Positions 54,176 to 63,059 are shown, counted from the first letter of the stretch. The stretch: 64,000 bases of DNA from Anaerobiospirillum thomasii (GCF_900445255.1 NZ_UAPU01000005.1:755001-819000), one strand, 5' to 3'. Numbers and translations: made by a program. The notes: generated from the letters alone by a model not told the origin.

Positions 54176-54685
54176 ATGCCTATTGATAAAAATTCCATAA
54201 AAAATCTGCCACAGGATGAGCCTGTATCAGTATATAAAGACAAGGGCAAAATTTATGTGGCTGTATATAAAACTCAGGTAGATGAAGCTACTGGAAGAAA
54301 AAAGAGAATAAGAACTATTGTAGGCCGTGTGGTTGATAATACCTATTACTCTATGGAAGAGTTTCATAGCCGCTTTAAAAAGGATTTGTCTTTACGCGAA
54401 GTTCCAGATGGCTCTGTACCAACGAGGCGCAGGCATGCCAGGCTTAATACCACACTTAAAGAGCATGGCGTGGATTTGAGCAAGGTTAAAAATCTGCCCA
54501 CAGGTCCTGATGTCCGTATCTATAAGACAGGTAATTTTATCTATGTGGTCGAGCGTAAGCGCTTTAAAGTCGATGACAAGTATAAAACTCAGACCATATA
54601 TCTGGGCAAGATAATAAACAACTGCTATTACACCATGGAGCAGTGCAAGGCAATGAATAACAGCAGACGCAGGAAGCAAAGCTGA
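54176..54685 (+). CDS. IS66 accessory protein with two tandem copies of a small domain
   Basis: 169 residues from ATG 54176. Two halves are homologous: LPQDEPVSVYKDKGKIYVAV...RIRTIVGRVVDNTYYSMEEF and LPTGPDVRIYKTGNFIYVVE...KTQTIYLGKIINNCYYTMEQC. The (Y/I)VYVV...(K)xxTIxxGxIxxxxYY pattern resembles the N-terminal domain of the IS4-superfamily transposases at 46157 and 48426 (SKTIGRIESADG). This is not a normal IS66 gene. Probably a DNA-binding accessory; ends with a basic SRRRKQS tail. Confidence 0.6.
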   Translation: MPIDKNSIKNLPQDEPVSVYKDKGKIYVAVYKTQVDEATGRKKRIRTIVGRVVDNTYYSMEEFHSRFKKDLSLREVPDGSVPTRRRHARLNTTLKEHGVDLSKVKNLPTGPDVRIYKTGNFIYVVERKRFKVDDKYKTQTIYLGKIINNCYYTMEQCKAMNNSRRRKQS

Positions 54686-54746
54686 CCTGCATACTTCTAT
54701 GGGTTTGGCCTCAGGTACGGTACAATACGGATATAAGGATATTAAT

Positions 54747-57683
54747 ATGGCTCACTTAGATCGCAACAACAGTAACACAGCCCCTGCCACCAATATTGCA
54801 GGTACAGACTTAAATGCTCTTAGCAAGGAGCAGCTTATTGCTCTGCTGCAGGAGCAGAGCCGGCAGCATAAAAAAGAGATGCAGGAGCAGAGCCAGCAGC
54901 ATAAAAAAGAAATGCAGGAGCTACAGAGTCATTCTGTTAAAGAGCAGAAAAGCCAGATTGATATCATAACCAGGCTGCGAGCCCATATTAAAAGTCAGGA
55001 TACACGTATAAACGAGCTAAATGACTCTGTTGCCGATTATAAGAAGCTAACTTCTGAACAGAAGAATGAAATTGAGGAGCTCAAGGCAGGCAATGCAGGC
55101 CAGAAGGACGTTATAGTCAATGCACTCACCTTTATCAAGGATAACAGAGATGCCTTTGCAAATCTTATAAAGGACAATCCTCCTGAGGATTTATATAATC
55201 TAAAAGAGATTAACTCATATCTGATGATATTTTTATCCAATGCCCGCATTGCTACTGCACAACTTGGCAGATATATAAGGGGTACATATGTATCATCACA
55301 AAGCGAGAGCAATAAAAACTATAAAATCCAGAGCGATTCTGAAAATAGCTCAGATTCCAGCATAAAAGGCTCAGAGAGCGCCAGTGCAAATAACGTAGAG
55401 CCAAAAGACAGCGAAAATACTGCACCAACCTATGCCACATACCCTGATTATACAGAGCATAAAGATGTAGATGTGGCAGCGGCCTCTATAGTCAGCCACG
55501 ATGACAGGGACATGGAAGAGCTCTCTTTAATGTGTGATGTGGAGGAGAAAGAGTGCTGTGCTGACAGCATGTCCACACTGCAAAGCGTGCAAAGTGTTAT
55601 TGAGCTGTCAGGTGAGATTAGAAAAAATAATAAAAACTCAGCAGGTGTGGTTTTAGATCCACTTGCAGAAGAAAGGAGCATTTTAAATCTCTCTAAAGAC
55701 AGCGACATTACAAAAGCCATCAAAGTGCCTACAGGTTTTAGAATCAGATGCTACTGCCCTACATGCAAACATATCCATGAATTTAAATTTGACGGCAAGG
55801 TTAAAAGAGCAAATGAGGTTAAAGAGTATCAGGGTATTGATACCAAAATCAGCCTCAGTGCTGTACAGAATCTCATAGGTGTAGGCTGCGGCACTACCAT
55901 AGAATACAATCCTGCTCTGATAACTGCCTATGATACCTATGAGGTAAAAACCAGAAGCGATGATAGGCCTGAGGAAGGTGTTCGTAATTCAAACGAATGT
56001 GACTCAAAAATAGAACAGTCATTAAATCAAGAGGTTATTGTTACAAATCAGGACAGACAAAATACACCCAAAACCCACACGAATGAGTCTGCAGATAACA
56101 GCGAGCTTAAAAACTCAGACAATAAAGCTAAGGTTAACAAGAAGATCCTGCAGAATATCTGCCGCCATGATGGTGCAGTTAAAAGCTCACATGATATAGC
56201 CCATGATTTAATTAGCTATAAGGGCAGAAATGACATTATAAATCCCAACACTTTTGATTTTGATGCCTTTGCCTTGCTGCCATGCTTTAATAAATGCGCT
56301 CTATCTGCTGGGCTTATGAGTGCATTACACTCAATGTTTGCCATGCTCAGTGCTCCTAAGAGCCGTATTACCACCATGCTCAACGGCCTGGGTGTTGACT
56401 GGTCGCGTGTACATATCACAGATATTATAAATGGAGGCTCAAGAGCTTTTTTCCATGGAGTGGCTGAGGTTATTCATAATGACATGCTCTATAACTGTCG
56501 CAGCGTTATTATGGACGAGACCACACTTAAGGTACGCTCGCAAAAGACTAAAGGCGGTTATATTAAAAAGTCACAGTTATGGTGTATGGCCACATCCTGG
56601 ACGGAGGAGGTAAGTGCCACCTATTTCAGAGCCTCAGACAGTAGAAATGCTGACAATGTCCTGGATTTGCTCGACAGTAAAAATCCAAGCTCAATTGATA
56701 CTATAACCACTGATGGCTATGCAGGTTATGATGCTGCCGTCGAGGAGTTTAAAAAGGCCGGCATAGATATCTGCCATGCCTCGTGCTGGACTCATGCCAG
56801 ACGACCTCTGCACCGCTATTTAACTGAATCAGGACTGCTTAAAATCTACAATCAATATCTGCTGCCAGATGGCTGTGAGATGAGTGCTTTTATGGAGAAC
56901 CTGATAAAATATGAGCAAAAGAATAAAGGTGCAAAATCTTTATCTGCTCTGAACAGAGACTGTTTTATTGTCTATTACCTCATCAACTGCCTGTTTTATA
57001 TAGACAGCAGCGCCTGGCAGGAAGCTATCATTAAAGGCACCTCATTTGAAGATGAGATAGAAAAGTACAGAAAGAATATATCCTCTAAGGTGCTGGATGC
57101 TATATTTGATGTGGTAAGACACATAATCAGAGAAAATGGCAATATAGTTATTAAATGCTCTGGCAGTCGCCATGGCCGTGTCAAATACAGAAAATCAAAT
57201 CAGCATGCTGTCTCTGGTCCTCTTATCTATCTGCTCAATCAGGAGACAAAGCTCAGAGAGTTTGTAGATAAACCACATATAGAGCTATCCTCATCAGCAG
57301 CTGAAAGAGCTATAAGGCTGGGAGCCTGTGCGCGTCACAGTTTCCAGTTTTTAAATCACCCGGACAGTGCTCAGGCTTTTGCAGATCACCTGACTATTGC
57401 CAATACCTGTACAATGAATAATGTATCATTTACGCAGTATACATTATGGCTTATGGCCAATATCAGATATAGAATTGTGCAGAAACTGATGCTCGAAGGT
57501 ATGCAGTCACATGCAGTTTCACTGCCAAAATCAAGAACAGAAATTATTGAAGATGGGGACAATAAAGTAAAGATCCGCATTGGGCTGTATGATAAGGCTA
57601 ATAAGACCATATTTGATGAAATCAGCTATGAAGGACTTACCCCATACGATTTCAAGACTCTGATCTTAAGTCATGGAGAATGA
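54747..57683 (+). CDS. tnpC: IS66 TnpC transposase, unusually long
   Basis: 978 residues from ATG 54747 (AAGGAT upstream); IS66 TnpC is normally about 500. Residues about 25-130 form a coiled coil with a doubled EQSRQHKKEMQ unit, followed by a long acidic linker (about 180-400) and a zinc-finger-like CYCPTCKHIHEF near 331. The DDE domain lies in the C-terminal half: VIMDETTLKVRSQ, ITTDGYAGYDAAVEEF with CHASCWTHARRPL, and SSAAERAIRLGACAR, matching the usual ADETP, CDGYAGY and NxAERALR motifs. No stop; likely active. Confidence 0.92.
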   Translation: MAHLDRNNSNTAPATNIAGTDLNALSKEQLIALLQEQSRQHKKEMQEQSQQHKKEMQELQSHSVKEQKSQIDIITRLRAHIKSQDTRINELNDSVADYKKLTSEQKNEIEELKAGNAGQKDVIVNALTFIKDNRDAFANLIKDNPPEDLYNLKEINSYLMIFLSNARIATAQLGRYIRGTYVSSQSESNKNYKIQSDSENSSDSSIKGSESASANNVEPKDSENTAPTYATYPDYTEHKDVDVAAASIVSHDDRDMEELSLMCDVEEKECCADSMSTLQSVQSVIELSGEIRKNNKNSAGVVLDPLAEERSILNLSKDSDITKAIKVPTGFRIRCYCPTCKHIHEFKFDGKVKRANEVKEYQGIDTKISLSAVQNLIGVGCGTTIEYNPALITAYDTYEVKTRSDDRPEEGVRNSNECDSKIEQSLNQEVIVTNQDRQNTPKTHTNESADNSELKNSDNKAKVNKKILQNICRHDGAVKSSHDIAHDLISYKGRNDIINPNTFDFDAFALLPCFNKCALSAGLMSALHSMFAMLSAPKSRITTMLNGLGVDWSRVHITDIINGGSRAFFHGVAEVIHNDMLYNCRSVIMDETTLKVRSQKTKGGYIKKSQLWCMATSWTEEVSATYFRASDSRNADNVLDLLDSKNPSSIDTITTDGYAGYDAAVEEFKKAGIDICHASCWTHARRPLHRYLTESGLLKIYNQYLLPDGCEMSAFMENLIKYEQKNKGAKSLSALNRDCFIVYYLINCLFYIDSSAWQEAIIKGTSFEDEIEKYRKNISSKVLDAIFDVVRHIIRENGNIVIKCSGSRHGRVKYRKSNQHAVSGPLIYLLNQETKLREFVDKPHIELSSSAAERAIRLGACARHSFQFLNHPDSAQAFADHLTIANTCTMNNVSFTQYTLWLMANIRYRIVQKLMLEGMQSHAVSLPKSRTEIIEDGDNKVKIRIGLYDKANKTIFDEISYEGLTPYDFKTLILSHGE

Positions 57684-57689
57684 TAACCA

Positions 57690-57716
57690 AGCCTCGGCTC
57701 TTTGTGAGCCAAGGCC
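57690..57716 (+). terminator. Hairpin after tnpC
   Basis: AGCCTCGGCTC/GAGCCAAGGCC near-perfect stem with a TTTGT loop, 7 bases after the stop, no strong T run. Confidence 0.6.
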
Positions 57717-57988
57717 TATATAAGTGATTAAATGTGTCTTATATTGAGCGCTGCTGAAAATTTTACCTCTGATAACAAGGCTTTTTATCAAAGCATGCAT
57801 TTAAATAAAAGCCTCTAATGATCCTACACTCTCTGCACTCGAGCTGCTGACCGTCTATAGCCATATATCAAAGCCGGCATGGCTACTCTAATCTATTTGC
57901 AACAAGGCAGATCCTATGGGTTTCCCCATGGGAGTTATAGTAATCTGACTTGGTTTTACAATCTAGGGTCGCAATAGTTACTAGTTAC
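57717..57988. other. IS66 right-end non-coding segment
   Basis: About 270 bases; contains TCCTATGGG/CCCCATGGGA palindrome near 57913-57932 and the right inverted repeat (57962-57988). No gene. Confidence 0.6.
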
Positions 57989-58164
57989 AGCTCAAGAGAG
58001 TATCGGGAGCAGATGTCTGCTTTAAACAGCCTCTCTTTTATGTGCGATACAGTAAAACGGGAGACACCAACTCTAGCTCCAATCTGGGTATTATTCAGCC
58101 CTCCAAGAATAAGCTTGGCTATGTCTTTGAGCTTGTCTGCGCTCAAATGCTGTCTTTTTGTCAT
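57989..58164 (-). pseudogene. istA: istA, N-terminal part, separated by IS66 insertion
   Basis: Minus-strand start MTKRQHLSADKLKDIAKLIL at 58162-58164, then LGGLNNTQIGARVGVSRFTV, a helix-turn-helix as in IS21 IstA and resolvase-like N-termini. Translation runs into the IS66 end after SRYSLEL, where the rejoined frame continues SLELLSNQQL in 52806 and downward. AAGGAAC is the likely ribosome site. Confidence 0.9.
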
Positions 58165-58238
58165 TAAAAGTTCCTTAAAAAAATATGACAAACCCCATGT
58201 TTGTCTTCAACAAAGGGTATTTTAAGGACTTTTAAAAA

Positions 58239-58859
58239 TTAGTCGTTATTTGCTGTACGAAAGCGCATAAGTATGGCATTTTGTATATTTTCACTATTAT
58301 GGAGCAACAGGCAGAACCTAGGGGCCGTCAGGCATGAAACCGTAATATCAAAAAATTTAAATACTCTATGCTTGAGAGAGTTAAACTGTTTTATATGATA
58401 TTTCCATCTTTGTATCAGCTTTAATACTTTCTTACATTCTTGTTTAAATAGACTGAGATCACCGCAGCGAGCTTCTAAATCTTTATTTTGTACATTTTCT
58501 GATTCTGCTGCTATATAGTCTTCAATAACTTGTTTTAAATGACTTTGGCCAGGCTCAAAAATATCTGGCTGTACAAGATGGTAACGTGACACCTTATGCT
58601 TCTTGCAAGCACCACAATTACAATCTTTGTTTTCGCAAAACATCTGAGGAATAAGCACTGTAATTTTCACTCCATAGATCAGGCGTTTGGCCTTGCTAAT
58701 ATAAGCTTTAAATTTGAGTTTCTTATTACAGAGTGGACAGATTAAATATTGAAAAGCATCTTTATGTAAAAGCAATCTTATAGGCTTTGAAAGGCCATTA
58801 TTGATGGCTTCATTGAGCTCATCAATATTAGAAAATAAATTTTGTGTTAAAATAAACAT
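58239..58859 (-). CDS. Zinc-ribbon transposon protein, IS21-type element copy
   Basis: 206 residues, first gene of the minus-strand operon before istA (74-bp gap). Two Cys pairs (LICPLCNKKLKFKAYISKAK and MFCENKDCNCGACK) form a zinc ribbon near residues 39-95, then SRYHLVQPDIFEPG and a helical C-terminal half. Related to the fragment at 49323 (clear) and, more distantly, the 264-residue protein at 62092 (CRYCGQ, TCPNKEKC, THVLLPDYACPG). Function unknown; DNA or RNA binding is inferred from the zinc ribbon. Not part of standard IS21 elements. Confidence 0.72.
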   Translation of the reverse strand: MFILTQNLFSNIDELNEAINNGLSKPIRLLLHKDAFQYLICPLCNKKLKFKAYISKAKRLIYGVKITVLIPQMFCENKDCNCGACKKHKVSRYHLVQPDIFEPGQSHLKQVIEDYIAAESENVQNKDLEARCGDLSLFKQECKKVLKLIQRWKYHIKQFNSLKHRVFKFFDITVSCLTAPRFCLLLHNSENIQNAILMRFRTANND

Positions 58860-59275
58860 TCAAGTAGTGTGAGCTCTTTATTCTTGGCGGAAGTGAGCTC
58901 ACCTCTCCTTCTAATATCCTAGCAAAACAACTTTTTAGTTGATTCTAACAATGTTCAATAGTTTACATAAAGTAGCCATAAAAAGAGCTGCGTTGTAGAC
59001 GAGTGCATTAAAATAATGCAATAAGATCTGATGTATATGCTTAAGAATAAAGGTTTGCATAACATAAGATATGTGCAAAAGGCAGAACTGCGATTACAAG
59101 ATCAGGCGAGAAGATTAGGAATTCAAGAGCAAATTTAGGAATGATATAAAACGTCCCGGATCTATAGTTAAAACCAAGATTTAAAGATTAAAGATCAGAT
59201 TCATTGATTGATATATATAGGATTTGGTGTTGGTTATTAATAAGATCAACCGAGATTGAAACCCGGAAATTTCAT
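58860..59275. repeat. Right end of IS21-like element: GATC repeats and hairpin
   Basis: GATC at 59025, 59100, 59159, 59193 and 59244, in contexts such as AAGATCAGGCGAGAAGATTA and AAGATCAGATTC that mirror, in reverse complement, the CTGATCTTG units at 49.8-50.1 kb. No gene. The first 50 bases hold the hairpin next to the zinc-ribbon start. Confidence 0.6.
58869..58902 (-). promoter_or_regulatory. Hairpin between ribosome site and start of zinc-ribbon gene
   Basis: GTGAGCTC/GAGCTCAC perfect 8-bp stem (58869-58876 with 58895-58902). On the minus strand AAGGAGAGG stands just before the hairpin, which ends nine bases before the ATG. The layout matches 49268-49323, with a different stem sequence. 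A GTG in the stem could open an overlapping leader ORF. Confidence 0.6.
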
Positions 59276-59520
59276 TGACACTAACTGCTTTATTTCTGTC
59301 GCCTTTTTGACCTCAAATTGTTGTCTCCATTTGCTCGAGTTTGTCGGCAATATCTGTTTAAAGTATGTTGCCACTAATTGCTTACAATTATGTCGTAATC
59401 TTGTCTTGTTTGTGCCTACAATAATAGTGTCACCACCTGCTCAAATATGTTGTCTATAACTGCTCTTTTTTGTCATAACCATATGATTGCAATAATGTTT
59501 TTACCACCTGCCAATTAGTC
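59276..59520 (-). repeat. Terminal repeat array of transposon copy 2
   Basis: Reading the plus strand: TGTCGCCTTTTTGACC, TGTCTCCATTTGCTC, TGTCGGCAATATCTG, TGCCACTAATTGCTT, TGTCGTAATCTTGTC, TGTCACCACCTGCTC, TGTCTATAACTGCTC, TGTCATAACCATATG. Consensus TGTC-N7-TGCTC. The same array as 11153-11391 in copy 1. No gene in 59276-59653. Confidence 0.75.
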
Positions 59521-59611
59521 TGACGTAATACTATAAAAATTTTCTTAATATTCATTAAAATGATGACAATTGGCTTGTATTATTGGGAGAGGTGGCTTAT
59601 GATTGTAGGCA

Positions 59612-59642
59612 CAGCTTATCCTGGAAGCTTCACAGGATAAGC
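59612..59642 (-). terminator. Hairpin after ATPase gene, copy 2
   Basis: Same perfect 11-bp stem AGCTTATCCTG/CAGGATAAGCT as in copy 1. Confidence 0.55.
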
Positions 59643-59653
59643 TCAATTTAACA

Positions 59654-60508
59654 CTAGTTTAAATTCTTTAAAATTAGGTCAATAACCTCGTTATTGGCAA
59701 CTTCAGTTACGGTAGCTTCGGTTACCTTCTCTTCACGCTTTAAGCATGTATAGCTTAAAGCGTGCATACAGATCTTATTAATAAGTCGTGGATTTCCTCC
59801 TGAGAGATCGCCTATCTTTTCCACGGCCCTATATTCAAACGGATTATCTTGACATCTTGACCACTTTAAATGAGATCCTATATAACTGCCAACCTGCTCA
59901 TTTGTCAGATTCTGCGTAGAGCTAAAATACATAATCCTTTGAGTTATAGCCTTGCACTTATCTGTCTTGAGCACAGACAGAATTTCTTTTTGGCCTGAGA
60001 GTATCAGTGTAAGCGGTGATCCGCTGTCATAGCTGTTACCGTTGAGTAAAAATCTAATCTCCTCAAGCAGGCTGAATTTACTGTACTTATTAGCCAGCAG
60101 GTGGGCCTCATCAAATATCAGAATTACCTTTTTACCGTGGGTCTTTCTTAATGTCTCAATCTCTCTGTGCAGCTGCAGACGCGCATCATTGACATAATAC
60201 TTTGACTTTACACCCATCTGATTTAATGGAGCAATATACATCCACCTGGGTGTGGCATTAGACAGTGATACATACATCACTGTATGTTTTTCTTCATTAA
60301 GCTGAGATGTAAAGTAGCGCAGCAGTGTGCTTTTACCTGTACCAGGGACTCCGGTCAGCAATGCAAATGAGTTGTTCTCAATGGCCATTTTTAACTTCAG
60401 GCATGCTCCTCTAAAAATGTCTGTCTGATAGAGAAAGCCAGTGTCAATATTATTTGTAAAAGGGGTATATTCCATCTTAAAGTAGTCTAGCAAATCAGTG
60501 CTTATCAT
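59654..60508 (-). CDS. TnsC/TniB/ExeA-like AAA ATPase, copy 2
   Basis: 284 residues, same protein sequence as at 10159-11013 (Walker A GVPGTGKST, Walker B VILIFDEAHLL). In this copy all partner genes are intact, so it should be the working ATPase of the element. It starts two bases after the transposase stop. Identity between copies indicates recent duplication or gene conversion. Confidence 0.9.
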   Translation of the reverse strand: MISTDLLDYFKMEYTPFTNNIDTGFLYQTDIFRGACLKLKMAIENNSFALLTGVPGTGKSTLLRYFTSQLNEEKHTVMYVSLSNATPRWMYIAPLNQMGVKSKYYVNDARLQLHREIETLRKTHGKKVILIFDEAHLLANKYSKFSLLEEIRFLLNGNSYDSGSPLTLILSGQKEILSVLKTDKCKAITQRIMYFSSTQNLTNEQVGSYIGSHLKWSRCQDNPFEYRAVEKIGDLSGGNPRLINKICMHALSYTCLKREEKVTEATVTEVANNEVIDLILKNLN

Positions 60509-60510
60509 AA

Positions 60511-62064
60511 TTATTTATCCTCATCTGTCTTGATTGAGCTTTTGTTGTATAAAGAGCTATTTCCTGGCTCTGTGCTATAGGAGGCCGGGCCTTGGTGGAA
60601 TAGCTCTTTCCTTAGTTGCTCTTCAAAATCCTTCTCTGTGGTATAAAGATCTCTATCCTTATACAACCTGCGGGCGAGCCTTTGTATAGTTGGCTTTATT
60701 TCATCAGGCAAAGACTGAGGCATGTCTTCTGATCTATCAGATGCACGTTCGGTAAAGTCAATATTCTCTTTGATTTCACGCTCATACAGCGGTATAAATT
60801 TATACATGCTCTGTGAGAGGCTTTCTTTTTTTTCTTCCTCAGTAAGCTCCTGTACAAGCTCCACTGAATTGCCCACTAAAGAGCAGTGCACGACCACATA
60901 CTCTCCACTTTTGGCGCTATTTGCAGGCAACTTGTAATAACGGCCTTTTATGTGTATGACGCCATCCTTGAGGACCTTACGAGAGTACTCCATAGTAAAG
61001 GCCAGATTCACAATATCATCTACAGGTCTTGCTACAGGCTCTATATATTTGTAAAAATATTCTTTAGGGGATAGTGTTACCTCTGCATCTGTTCCCATAT
61101 TTTCGGTTAGAGCTGAATGTGGTGTTTCGTTGTACTCTGCAACCCACTGTTTTACAAGTAATTCAACCATACTCAGCTTTACATTATTCATACCTTCAAG
61201 CTGCTTTAATACTTTATCTAAAGTACCATTTAAACGTTCAATTGCCCCTTTGCTCTGAGGTTTATATGGTTTTGAGCGCTTATGAGGAACTCCTAAAGTG
61301 CTGGTGCAATGCTCCATTGCAGCGCTCTTATATACAGAGCCCTGATCTGTAAGAATGCTCATTGGAATACCATAGCCTGTAACAAGCTCTCTAAAAGATG
61401 ACAGAACCAGGCTGTTATCCTGGGTGTCAGATATGGTTGCCACGAGGATCATGCGTGAGGCATTGTCCATCCATAGATGGATATATGGGGTTACTGGCAT
61501 GCCCTGCTCATTAACACAAAATGATTTTCCAGCTATTTTAATATCTGCCTGAACCTGCTCCATAGGGAGCTTTTTACGATAGGCTCCGAAAAATGCTGTT
61601 CCTCCTTTTTCACGCTCTCTTAAAAGCTCCCCACGAGAAAAACCTTTCTGCTGTAAATGCCTCTGTAAAGTAGAGCGCTTTATAATGCCCTTTATGTTTT
61701 GGTGTTTTTCTTCCAGACATTTAATGATCTCAACTACTGAAATGGTAGGACATTGCCTGCGCAAGACTATTGCTTCATCTAGTAGACTCTCAAAACTGAT
61801 GAACCTCCTTATATCTGAGCGAAACTTCTTATACTTTGGCTCAAGTCCTTGCAGACCAAATTGTTCATATTGGTCAACCCAGCGCTCAATAGTTCTCACA
61901 GATAAGCACTGCTCTGCTGCAACCTGTTTTATCATAGCCACACGCTTCTTCGAATTTTTCCCATTGGCATCTTTCTTAAGTGACACAATGGGCGCAATAA
62001 CCCTCATTCTGTAACTCTTTGGATCATCATTTAAATCTTTAATTCTTTGTTTAATATTGGTCAT
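60511..62064 (-). CDS. TnsB/TniA-like DDE transposase
   Basis: 517 residues. N-terminal helix-turn-helix (AAEQCLSVRTIERWVDQYEQ, residues 49-68) and a second DNA-binding helix region to about 140. The rve catalytic core has Asp174 (VQADIKIAGKSF), Asp240 (SILTDQGSVYKS) and Glu276 (SKGAIERLNGTLDKVL), a D-35-E spacing. After residue 370 a MuA-C-like beta domain (LKDGVIHIKGRYYKLP) follows, as in TniA/TnsB/IstA-type proteins. It starts 27 bases after the zinc-ribbon stop; AGGAG precedes the ATG. Confidence 0.9.
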   Translation of the reverse strand: MTNIKQRIKDLNDDPKSYRMRVIAPIVSLKKDANGKNSKKRVAMIKQVAAEQCLSVRTIERWVDQYEQFGLQGLEPKYKKFRSDIRRFISFESLLDEAIVLRRQCPTISVVEIIKCLEEKHQNIKGIIKRSTLQRHLQQKGFSRGELLREREKGGTAFFGAYRKKLPMEQVQADIKIAGKSFCVNEQGMPVTPYIHLWMDNASRMILVATISDTQDNSLVLSSFRELVTGYGIPMSILTDQGSVYKSAAMEHCTSTLGVPHKRSKPYKPQSKGAIERLNGTLDKVLKQLEGMNNVKLSMVELLVKQWVAEYNETPHSALTENMGTDAEVTLSPKEYFYKYIEPVARPVDDIVNLAFTMEYSRKVLKDGVIHIKGRYYKLPANSAKSGEYVVVHCSLVGNSVELVQELTEEEKKESLSQSMYKFIPLYEREIKENIDFTERASDRSEDMPQSLPDEIKPTIQRLARRLYKDRDLYTTEKDFEEQLRKELFHQGPASYSTEPGNSSLYNKSSIKTDEDK

Positions 62065-62091
62065 TTATAGAATCTCCTATAAAACAAATGA

Positions 62092-62886
62092 CTAAGAGCT
62101 GTCATCTGGCTCTTTGATTATCATGTTATTGCAGGAGATCACCCAATTATGTTTTAGGTGTATGGGTGGGTCGTTGACAAACTGTGAGCAACAGTAGACA
62201 CCAAAAATTCTAAATTTGTTTTTTCCTTGTATATCAAAAGTTTTGCCTCTGGTTTTAACAGGTGCCCTGTTAAAATTTAAACTATAAGTTTCAAAAACAT
62301 TTTGAGCATGAGATAGCACCGTTTCAACGGGCATTGATAGGTGTTTTCCTAAGGGACCAAGAGCTTTTATGACAAAATATCTAAAATTAACGTACTCTTC
62401 TTTGAGCTTGTGTAAAAGCTTACTCTGAGATATATATAGCTTTATTCTTGGCCATGACAGGTTAGTGTGATTAAACTGTCCCTTTAAATGCAGTATCTCT
62501 TTATTGGCCTTGGCAAGATCTTCTGCTGTGTCTGACTGTACTCTTAAACCTGGGCAGGCATAATCAGGCAGCAGAACATGGGTTGCTTTATTGCTGTTAC
62601 CTTGAGGATCTTTGCCTGATGTTATGTCACGGCATTTTTCTTTATTGGGACAGGTTAGAATCTGCAGGTGAAAGATCTTTGTAGGAGTTCCGTGGCGAAT
62701 GTCTTCAATATGCTTTTTATAACCGGTTATACCATAACGTATCATAGGCTGACCGCAATACCGGCATTTGACCACAACGCCCGGCTTTAGCGTAAGCACT
62801 GGTACTAGCTCACGCTTCCCGGTTTTATTTGATTTTCTGTATACCTCTTTAACAAGAGTATCTTCTTCTGCTACAATTATTGCCAT
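62092..62886 (-). CDS. Zinc-ribbon transposon protein, intact full-length form
   Basis: 264 residues. CRYCGQPMIRYGITGYKKHI and LTCPNKEKCRDITSG (residues 41-90) form a zinc ribbon like the N-terminal finger of ISL3 transposases. Next THVLLPDYACPGLRVQSDTA, a helical segment, and a C-terminal KFRIFGVYCCSQFVNDPP block. No nuclease, ATPase or TniQ motif seen. First gene of the operon; upstream hairpin. Might be a target-site or end-binding factor, as TniQ/TnsD is in related transposons, but this is inference from position. Confidence 0.75.
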   Translation of the reverse strand: MAIIVAEEDTLVKEVYRKSNKTGKRELVPVLTLKPGVVVKCRYCGQPMIRYGITGYKKHIEDIRHGTPTKIFHLQILTCPNKEKCRDITSGKDPQGNSNKATHVLLPDYACPGLRVQSDTAEDLAKANKEILHLKGQFNHTNLSWPRIKLYISQSKLLHKLKEEYVNFRYFVIKALGPLGKHLSMPVETVLSHAQNVFETYSLNFNRAPVKTRGKTFDIQGKNKFRIFGVYCCSQFVNDPPIHLKHNWVISCNNMIIKEPDDSS

Positions 62887-62909
62887 GAAGACGCCTTGTG
62901 CGTTTTTGG

Positions 62910-62955
62910 GCGGGACACTATTTTTAGGGCGTTAATCTAAAGGGTAGTGTCCCGC
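62910..62955 (-). promoter_or_regulatory. Hairpin upstream of intact zinc-ribbon gene
   Basis: GCGGGACACTA/TAGTGTCCCGC, perfect 11 bp, 24-base loop; ends 23 bases before the start codon on the minus strand. Same as 5962-6007. Confidence 0.7.
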
Positions 62956-63059
62956 GGCATTTCTAAAACTGTCTTTTCCTAAATCATAGCAAAGCATCTG
63001 TACCTTTTTCTGCATTTTTCAACGTAAGGTAACCTCTATTTCCAAATTTTTAACAAAAA

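Larger units (their letters stand above)
52807..57988 (+). mobile_element. IS66-family element, 5.18 kb, inserted in istA
   Basis: Terminal inverted repeats: GTAACTAGAAACTATTAGGA at the left and, read inward from the right, GTAACTAGTAACTATTGCGA, both continuing to CCCT. They begin with GTAA as is usual in IS66. Flanked by the perfect 8-bp duplication AGCTCAAG (52799-52806 and 57989-57996). Removing the element and one duplication rejoins istA in frame. It is about twice the usual IS66 length, due to a large tnpC and an accessory gene. Confidence 0.96.
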
